This document shows, one piece after another, positions 57,036 through 64,000 of a DNA stretch of 64,000 bases (the stretch's first letter is position 1; every line of letters starts with the position of its first letter). Made by a program: the position numbers and the translations under genes. The DNA is from Hippopus hippopus (lineage: Eukaryota; Mollusca; Bivalvia; Cardiida; Cardiidae): NCBI GenBank assembly GCA_946811185.2, contig OX328097.1, positions 58,805,063 through 58,869,062 of the forward strand, written 5' to 3'. Below the pieces are notes generated by a model. It had not been told where the DNA came from. It did no database searches and saw only the letters and a list, made by a program, of their open reading frames with translations.

Positions 57036-57275
57036 TTAACTCTTCACCAGACGACAAAAATTTAGACTGCGTCCGAATCGAGAGCATAAGCAGACGACAT
57101 ATCAGATGTGTTTCAAATGCCGGGATTTGTCTTTGAAATGGTAGAAAACATTGAGGGAAAAGGAGAAAATGCTGGTTACCAGCATTTTCTCCTTTCCCCG
57201 AAATGTTTTTTTTTTTTAATCCTTCTTCCTGGGGGATTCGTTATAATATGGATTGTCTCGTACAGGTTTAATATT
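57036..57275. repeat. Family C repeat, inverted
   Basis: TAACTCTTCACCAGACGACA to ATGGATTGTCTCGTACAGG; hairpin AAAATGCTGGTTACCAGC. Confidence 0.82.
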
Positions 57276-57780
57276 TGTTCGTATACTCTCCCATTCCTGC
57301 AAAGTTTTATTTAGCTTACACGACAGTTTATTTCAAACAGACAGTTTTGAGAAACAACATTTTTAAATCTAATTTTGTCCAAATTTAAAACTTCCGTTTT
57401 ATTTAATTTATAAATCTATCATGGGAAACGTTTTATCCAGTGGCGATAGAATTTGGAAGAGTTCATTTTGGAATGAAGGGAGATCAGAGTAGACAATAAA
57501 GCAGTGTTTTTAGAATATCTATGAAATCAATAAGGACCCATTCACAACAGTTTTGTAGGTATAGTACATACAATTTATCAGTTCATAAATATATGAATAA
57601 CATTGAATATTAAAGTGTGTTGAATTAACGATCTTGAGAAAAATAAACATGTAATACCTTTGATAGGCTTGATACAAATTCTTACACCTTTCTAGGATAT
57701 CTTGATTTTTGAAAAGAAAAAAAGAGGGGGAAAAAAAGAGAAAAATTAAAGTGTTTCCTGAACTCCTGTGAGGAAAGGGT
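57276..57780. other. Between genes 4 and 5, unassigned
   Basis: AT-rich; nothing recognised. Confidence 0.35.
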
Positions 57781-57784
57781 ATTC

Positions 57785-58010
57785 AACTCTTTACAAAAAC
57801 GGGTTTCAACGACCTGAGGAAAAGCACCTTTGGGAACATTGTGTGAAAAGGAGAAAATCCTGCTAACCAATATTTTCTCCTCTTCGCACAATGTTGCTAC
57901 TCCTATTTAAAAACAACTCTCATAATTTGAGTCACACTTAATTTGTCGTCTGCAAATGCTTTCAATTTGGATGAGTCTAAAATTTTGTTGTCTGGTAGCC
58001 TAAAGCGTTA
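57785..58010. repeat. Family C repeat
   Basis: AACTCTTTACAAAAACGGGT to TTGTCTGGTAGCCTAAAGCG; hairpin AAATCCTGCTAACCAATATT. Confidence 0.72.
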
Positions 58011-58105
58011 ACAAATATTTAGGGACCATTGATCAGATTTCGTTAATGCACTATTATTTCGTTCATGTTATCAAATTAGTATTTCGTTTATATAACGAGA
58101 GAGAA

Positions 58106-58353
58106 ATAGGCAGTGCTTTGGTAAAGGGTTTAAATGCATCTCTGTGATGTATTATACTAAGCGAGTCATCACATATATAACTATGGACCCGGTAAAACCC
58201 ATTTTGTTTAACAATCGACTGAATCACGAGGAAGACTGGTCCTTTGACATGTAGGAATTTTAAAGATAGCAAAAAGTTTCGGCCTATGTCAGCCTGACAT
58301 GGGTCGATACTTTTTGCAGATGTAAGAAGCCATCTTTTTACAGAGCATGGCTC
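58106..58353. repeat. Family B repeat
   Basis: AGGCAGTGCTTTGGTAAAGG to GAGCATGGCTC. The core is reduced to GTCAGCCTGACATGGG, so the inner hairpin is gone. Confidence 0.8.
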
Positions 58354-58490
58354 AAATATGTTCACGACACATGACATCTAACGGCTCCTTGACATTTTGT
58401 CCCTAATCTCTTTATCCATGTATCTACACTGTCCGCAAATGCGCAAAGAGACGCTTAGCAGCCTAGGGGATAAATATGTTAACTTAAATA

Positions 58491-58612
58491 GTTTCTAACA
58501 ACCGACTGAATCTGGATGTAGAGTGGTCCTTTGACATGCAGAAAATTCAACAATAGCAAAAGGTTTAGCTGGCTCTACAGGCTGGCCTGGGTCGAGACTT
58601 TTTGCAGACGCC
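58491..58612. repeat. Family B repeat, middle portion
   Basis: TTTCTAACAACCGACTGAAT to GACTTTTTGCAGACGC. A short D end (GCAGCCTAGGGGATAA) precedes it at 58457. Confidence 0.68.
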
Positions 58613-58879
58613 CGATTTCATCAGATACAGACTTAATAATACATTTGAAATCGATAGACAAATGCTAAACAGTGGTATGTCCCATTGATTATTTTAATTT
58701 TGGAGGATCCTTAATACCAATCAAGACTATATTAGAAGCAATCACTTAACTGTTCATAAAAACCTCCCACAGCTCCTGAAAACACCGGGGCAAAAAGAGA
58801 AGCTGCTCAAAACGCACAATTTTTTTTTTTTGGACATGATATTTTAGGCCTACTACTCATTTAAGTCATGTTCATTGAC

Positions 58880-59058
58880 CCGTATCCTGCTTAATAACAT
58901 CAAATAAAACGTTCAAGCCAACAGTAAATCCCCAAGTTTTGCTATATCAACGGTATTTCTGAGGAAAGATCTCTTTATCGCCCAGTGCAGATCCAAGATC
59001 AGACTGCACGTTCTGACCGCAAAAGGTCAGTGAGTTGCGCTTGGCAGCCTAGGGGTTA
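58880..59058. repeat. Family D palindrome, core half deleted
   Basis: TGACCCGTATCCTGCTTAAT to GGCAGCCTAGGGGTTAAG; the second core arm is missing after GCACGTTCTG. Confidence 0.75.
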
Positions 59059-59590
59059 AGTCTTTTTTATCTGCAATTGTTCAACTTTTGAATTGGTCTA
59101 AAAACAGCTTATGACGGCAAACATATGACTAGTATTTTTATCCACTTTACTCACTCGAATAACAGCCGCACTGCGGCATTTCGCATAGATTTACTATGGA
59201 TAAAATCTATTGGATTTTTTTTAAATGAACAATTGTTTTGATTTGTTCATTTGAACATTTACTTCATGGGCATTTCTTACTAGCAAAATATGTAAAAAAT
59301 GATGATAGTAAAATATTTTTTCGTAAAGTTAAGCTATCCAATAAAACTATCCAATTTAACAGGCAGGAGTTTAGACATTGTGGCATAACGATATATATTA
59401 CTCCTGCTGAACAGCTGAGTGTCCTTCTAATAATGTCAACCTTTTTACGAGCTCGTATTTTTTTCAAAAAGTCCTCCGAAACTTTGATGAGGTTCTACCT
59501 CATGAAGTAGTTTCTTACTCATGTGTGATGTAAATTGTCAATTACATACTAGACAACATATTGGAAAAAGACGAAACGATGGTATGTAGA

Positions 59591-59622
<32 letters not shown>
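59591..59622 (+). repeat. (CT)n microsatellite
   Basis: Uninterrupted CTCT run a few bases after a possible ATG-GTATGT start/donor (59579-59587) for gene 5. The surroundings look like a decayed family C hairpin. Confidence 0.9.
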
Positions 59623-59625
<3 letters not shown>

Positions 59626-59800
59626 AGAACTATGTTCCCACGATAGGTTTGGTTATATGAATATATTCATGTACATATTTTGTTATGCTGCATTTTGGGG
59701 GGAAAAACGGGACGATAACAAAATTGTAGATACTTCAGATATTATGTACTTTGGGCCGACCGGTGGCCTTATTTACAGAATGAAGAAATCTGAATAAAAA

Positions 59801-59821
59801 GTCTCTGTCTCTGTTTCTGTC

Positions 59822-59878
<57 letters not shown>
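59801..59878 (+). repeat. (GTCT)n/(CT)n microsatellite
   Basis: GTCTCTGTCTCTG grading into pure GTCT and then CTCT. Confidence 0.95.
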
Positions 59879-59919
59879 GCAACATCTCGCTTATTTATGT
59901 ATGTCATGGGTTTCGTCAG

Positions 59920-60055
59920 TATTGGGCCAGGGCTCTAATGGGTCTTTCCTATGAACACTCCTATGAAAATCTCAGTGCATCCAGTCAGGCTCGAACCCGG
60001 GACCTCCAGCTTATCATGAGTCCTATACTTTACCACTAATCCACGCAGGACCTCA
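59920..60055 (-). mobile_element. SINE head, reverse orientation
   Basis: CAGGCTCGAACCCGGGACCT is the complement of a B box and TTACCACTAATCCACGCAGG the A-box side. Ends 52 bp before the gene 5 exon. Confidence 0.6.
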
Positions 60056-60106
60056 GCAGCAGTTGTTAGAATAATTTACCCAAGTTTTTATTGATTCATC
60101 TTTCAG

Positions 60107-62924
60107 GAGGCCCAGTTGACAGAGGACCAAATAGCAGGTAAAATATTTTTGTTAGCCATTCGAGCGGACAATGTAGATAAAGACCAGATTGCACAGAATG
60201 TGCATTCTGATCCTGAATCTACACTGTTTTCTATTTCATAACATACTCTAGCCAAAGTAGCCTGGATGTAAATGACCCGCACTCTGGCAAAAAGTAGGTT
60301 TCATGTAACTCCGTAATGCACTTTACCAAGCAAGTCATCATATAACTTTTGGTTCCATAAAGTCCATTTTGTAAAACAACCGACTGAATTATGAGGTAGA
60401 CTGGTCCTTTGACATGCAGAAAATTTACCTCGATACTTTTAGCAGATGCATTAAATCCCTCTTTCATATAGCATGACTCAAGTTTATTTTCACGGCTGTT
60501 TTTCCAAATTCAAAAAGGTCCATTCCATTAAATCTTTTTCTGCCGACTAAATTGGACCATCTTTTTTCAGGTCTAGAGCTAGATTTCCCATTGCATTTGG
60601 ATAAGATTATTCATAGTACAGCATGCGATAGCGGGCGTTGTGGACCCAAGATCAGACTGCACGTCCTGTGCAGTCTAATATTGGGTTAATTCACGTTTTT
60701 GAGGTCGTTAACATTCGCAGAGGCCTGAAAAATGCTTTAACGCCCGAGTGCGAAGCACGAGGGTGTTTAAGTATTTTGAGGGCCTCTACGAATGTTAACG
60801 ACCGAAAAAAACGTGAATTAATGCTATTATTGCATAATGTAAAGGTATTTTAGCAATGATTTGCAAAAATAGCAAAAATATTTCCATAGAAATGCAAATA
60901 AGCGAACTTCAAATGTACTGTACCTAAATGGGTCAAAACCGGAAGTCGGCGAAAAAGTTTTGGTTACGAGCGGTGAAGGGCCGTTAGTCCTGTATGCCAA
61001 TTTTGGTTCTCTCGGTGTAAATTCACTTCTAATGATTTTTAATACAAAATGGACTTATGTGGGATAAACTTGCACACGTTTGGACGATTACAACTAGGAT
61101 GAATGAGTCAATATGAATTTCTGTAACTGAAAGACGTCAGAGGGATCGATTTACATCAAGCCAGGGAATTACCGATCACGTTAAAAAGTGGGTGGGATGT
61201 AGCTGATTTAGAGTACATTTCACGAGTGATTTTTTGTTCAGATCTCGATTAAACTGAGATCCTGTGCAAAATTTTGTTTGTGGTGTACTATTATCATCAA
61301 AGACAAGCCATGAAAAGGATCCAATATGGTTCAAGTTCCTACAGTTTGATGGTCGGAGTCTAGGGAAAATCTGACAAGAACAAACGTTGTTTACGAGGTA
61401 GGCCCGAATCGAGGATATTGATAGTACAAAGCCGGGCGTTAACGGCGCGTGAATTTACTGATTAATACACATTTTCTCCCGTTAACGCCCGGTTTTTACC
61501 CGTTAATATATGCTTATAACGGCCCGAAAAGGCACATTTTATGCAATAATTCGTAATCTAGGCCGTCCGCTAAAGATATGAGCCAGACTTTAGCAAAAGG
61601 GGACTTAATTCATCTCCTTAATGCATTATTATACCATGTAATTCGTCACATAATTAGGGAACCATACAATTCATTCAATCCGACAATTGATTGGATATGG
61701 AGGTAGAATAGCACTTGGACATGCAGAAAATCTACGAATTGCAAAAAGGTTTCGATTCATATCAGCCTGCGTGGACTGCGCAAGCTGACATTGGTCGATA
61801 CTTTTTGCAAATGCATTAAGACCTGTCTTCACAGAGTATGGCTAATATTTAGGATGCAATTGGCATGGTCTCATCTGTGTTTTACAAAAACTGCTGTTGC
61901 TACTACTATATCAACAATAAAATATCATCTTGTTGAATGGTTAGACCCGTTTTATTAGGTGTTGGATCAAGAAATAAGAAGGGGAATACATTTTTTTTTT
62001 CATCAAAGCATTCATTTAAAAACATGAGTACATGAACACAAAACGAAAATGCCACACGATATTTCTCGTGTTCTCTAAAACATCTCTATGATTTGTTACC
62101 ATCACTATAAAGCGAAGCAACTGATATTATTATTTTGAACAAGGCTTTCAAGAGGTCTGCAGAAGGATGAAGACAAATGCATGCATGAGCAAATAAGTTA
62201 ACCCATAGAGTGTCGAATAAACTCAACAGCCGCTTTTAGTTGAGAAATAAGACCAGAATAGTTGCAATATTATGATGACTGTAGTCTATGGTCTTCCAGT
62301 AAAGCGGACAGCGTAGATCAAAGATCGGACTGCACGTTTTGTGCATTCTGATTTATATTTACACTGGCCGCAAAAGTAACTGTAGTTGCGAAAGGCACTT
62401 TAAAGATACATCTATACAGCTAGAGAGAATAAACGCAATGATGTTAAAACTTGAAACTGTGTACAATAGCTCAGCTGTGTAAACACAGATAAATGACCAA
62501 TATAAACTAGTATGGTGTAAGGGATAGAATTACAAAAGGGATTTGTTCTTATTTAAAGCCGAAGACAACAGCGATTGCTTTGAGGGCCTCCAAAGCATGA
62601 AATTGCGTTTTCTATCCATCATAATCTGTGCAACCTTGCAGCCGGGACAACATTTGGCATGAAAATACGAGAATGATTAAAGTTTCATAAAATAAGGATG
62701 ACATAGGTTAAAAACTGGATGAAAACTGCCTGAAAACGAGTATAGGTATAGGTATCTTTAAGGGTTAAATTTTATTGCAGAATTCAAAGAAGCGTTCAGT
62801 TTATTTGACAAAGATGGCGATGGCACGATAACGTCCACAGAACTCGGTACTGTTATGAGATCACTCGGGGCCAATCCCACGGAAAGTGAACTACAGGGAA
62901 TGATTAGAGATGTAGATACTGACG
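60107..62924 (+). CDS. Gene 5: calmodulin-like protein (3' partial)
   Basis: Exons 60107-60137 and 62781-62924 with consensus splice sites; further exons lie beyond the window. The protein reads [21 protein letters not shown]1 [12 protein letters not shown] (fully orthodox), [18 protein letters not shown] and RDVDTDG, which enters EF2. It is as conserved over this span as gene 2, so a calmodulin-type calcium sensor is the best reading. The start codon is not fixed: ATG-GTATGT at 59579-59587 has the right form (ATG then donor) but lies in repeat-like sequence. Its exon 2 end and donor are copied in a degenerate tandem array downstream. Gene 5 is divergent from gene 4. Confidence 0.85.
60157..60232. 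repeat. Family D core
   Basis: GGACAATGTAGATAAAGACC and TGAATCTACACTG arms, 19 bp after the gene 5 donor. Confidence 0.7.
60273..60480. repeat. Family B repeat, core deleted
   Basis: GACCCGCACTCTGGCAAAAA to GCATGACTCA; CAGAAAATTTAC jumps to CTCGATACTTTTAGCAG. Confidence 0.78.
60645..60690. repeat. Family D core scrap
   Basis: CCAAGATCAGACTGCACGTC with an imperfect partner, just before the foldback. Confidence 0.6.
60686..60822. repeat. Foldback element
   Basis: TTAATTCACGTTTTTGAGG arm and complement. The apex CGAGTGCGAAGCACGAG is again a GAA/TTC loop between directly repeated CGAG. Confidence 0.82.
60823..61575. other. Gene 5 intron 1, unassigned
   Basis: No ORF. GTTAACG/CCCGTTAA words near 61438-61505 and ATGCATAAT-like ends (60830, 61540) suggest it may belong to one about 0.9 kb element with the foldback; not proven. 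Confidence 0.35.
61580..61845. repeat. Family B repeat, full length
   Basis: GAGCCAGACTTTAGCAAAAG to ACAGAGTATGGCT; core TCAGCCTGCGTGGACTGCGC. Confidence 0.82.
62285..62385. repeat. Family D core, decayed
   Basis: GGACAGCGTAGATCAAAGAT and TTATATTTACACTGGCCGC. Confidence 0.65.
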
Positions 62925-64000
62925 GTAAGTTTTTGAAACCTTCTCAGCATTACCATTTGAGCATTTATACATGCTTGTTCTAGGGACAATCTCACAGAAA
63001 CCGATCTACAGGAAATTATTAGAGATGCAGATACTGACGGTAAGTGAAGTTTTTGATACCCTCACAGCATTACCATTTGAGCATTTAGACATGTTCATTT
63101 TAGGGCCAGTAACACGGAAACCCTCGCAGCATGCTCTTTCAAGAATTTAGACATGCTCGTTTCAGAGCCAGTAACACGGAAAACGAATTGCAGGAAATGA
63201 CTAGAGATGTAGATACTGACGGTAAGTGAAGTTTTTGATACCCTCGCAGCTTGCCCCTTTTGAGCATCTAGACATGCTCCTTTTAGGGCCAGTCCCACTG
63301 AAACCCTCGCAGCATGCCCTTTGAGCATTTACACATATTTGTTTTAGGGCCATAAACACGGAAACTGAATTGCAGGAAATAGCCAAAGATTTAAATACTG
63401 ACGGTAAGTGAAGTTTTTGATACCCTCGAAGCATGCCCCTTTTGAATGCTTTAGGCATGCTTCTTTTAGGGCCTGTCAGGCTGTGACCGAATTTTAGGAA
63501 ATTATCAGAGATGTAAATACTGGTGGCAGGTGAGGTTGTTGATACACTCGCAGTATGCCCTTTGTAGTGAGCCATACTCTGCGCTCTGGCAAAAGGGAGT
63601 TTAATGTATCCCCAGGATGCACTGTACGGAGGAAGTCGTCACATAATTCTAGATCCATAAAATCCATTTTGTCTAACAACGAACAGAATCATGACAAAGA
63701 CTGGTCCTTTGACATGCAGACAATTGACCAGTAGTAGAAAGTTCCGACCCAGGTAAGTGTGCGCAGACTGCATAGGCTGACCTGATTCGATATTTTCTGC
63801 AGACCCCCTTTTCACAGAGCATGGCTGAAGTATTTTAGACATGTTCGTTTCAGGACCAGTCCCACTAAAACCGAATTGCAGGATATGATCACGTATATTG
63901 AGCCGACGGAAAATAATCCTTTAAATATCCTCGCTACGCGACCTGCCAAGCATTTTAAAACATGCTCTTTGTAGCGCCTAATTTTAACTGCATTGAGATA
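62868..64000 (+). repeat. Tandem array of gene 5 exon-2 ends with donor and acceptor-like sites
   Basis: Units start at about 62868 (the real exon end), 62984, 63104, 63166, 63287, 63348, 63470, 63854 and 63975. Long units are about 116-122 bp; two short ones of 61-62 bp lack the exon part. Long units keep the [13 protein letters not shown] stretch, the GACGGTAAGT donor, TTTTTGATACCCTCGCAGC, and a TTTTAG-GG junction resembling an acceptor. Copies at 62984, 63166 and 63348 stay open in the original frame (for example RDADTDG and KDLNTDG); those at 63470 and 63854 have stops. The array continues past the window. Confidence 0.88.
63569..63827. repeat. Family B repeat inserted in the exon array
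   Basis: GAGCCATACTCTGCGCTCTG to GAGCATGGCTG. It splits the array unit that starts at 63470. Confidence 0.85.

Noticed and set aside
62868..63560. CRISPR-like regular direct repeats
   Set aside because: Units are copies of a calmodulin exon and intron edge in a eukaryotic gene; there are no unique spacers between short identical repeats.
63095..63679. Minus-strand open frames with internal repeats
   Set aside because: Antisense shadows of the gene 5 exon array; the repeats are those of the array units.

Overview
The window is AT-rich, intron-rich animal DNA. Exons are short and separated by long introns packed with short palindromic repeats, tRNA-derived SINEs, Tc1/mariner elements and microsatellites. 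The tRNA-headed SINEs (3' end resembling CTGAAATAATGTTGAAAGCGG, then a TTAAACAC-type end and an AATC tail) and the palindromic families with an AGCCTGCGCGGACTGCGCAGGCT-like core look to me like those of a bivalve mollusc, probably a heterodont clam. That assignment rests on memory of repeat styles, not on a search.

Genes. All the cellular coding sequence I can support belongs to one family: five calmodulin-like EF-hand genes. Their exons were assembled by eye from splice sites and protein similarity, because no single open reading frame shows a whole gene. Gene 1 (158-2034, +, 5' end outside the window) is divergent, with one clearly intact EF-hand. Gene 2 (11892-15430, +) is the most orthodox calmodulin and has four good EF-hands. 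Gene 3 (31842-45075, +) has a damaged first EF loop and a 9.3 kb first intron that holds a mariner element. Gene 4 (49094-56095, -) is divergent and converges on gene 3. Gene 5 (from 60107, +) is calmodulin-like and runs off the right edge. In genes 2 to 5 the first visible coding exon is the 31-nt exon starting right after the initiator ATG, as in many animal calmodulin genes; the ATG exons themselves cannot be fixed with certainty.

Two genes carry short tandem arrays built from their own splice sites: copies of the exon-2 end plus donor in gene 5 (62868-64000), and copies of the acceptor plus exon-4 start in gene 4 (about 50986-51260). The 243-nt block from EF2 to EF4 is uncut in gene 2, cut 95/148 in genes 3 and 4, and cut 122/121 in gene 1.

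Mobile DNA. There is an apparently intact Tc1-like element at 26919-28448 (38-bp identical inverted ends, 341-codon transposase), a mariner at 35299-36629 with a frameshift, and a decayed Tc1-like transposase at about 46960-47917. Four palindromic families (called A, B, C and D here) occur roughly once per 0.8 kb, with foldback elements up to about 0.9 kb, a paired 0.9 kb repeat, and tandem duplications at 6.1-9.1 kb. No true tRNA, rRNA or CRISPR array was seen.
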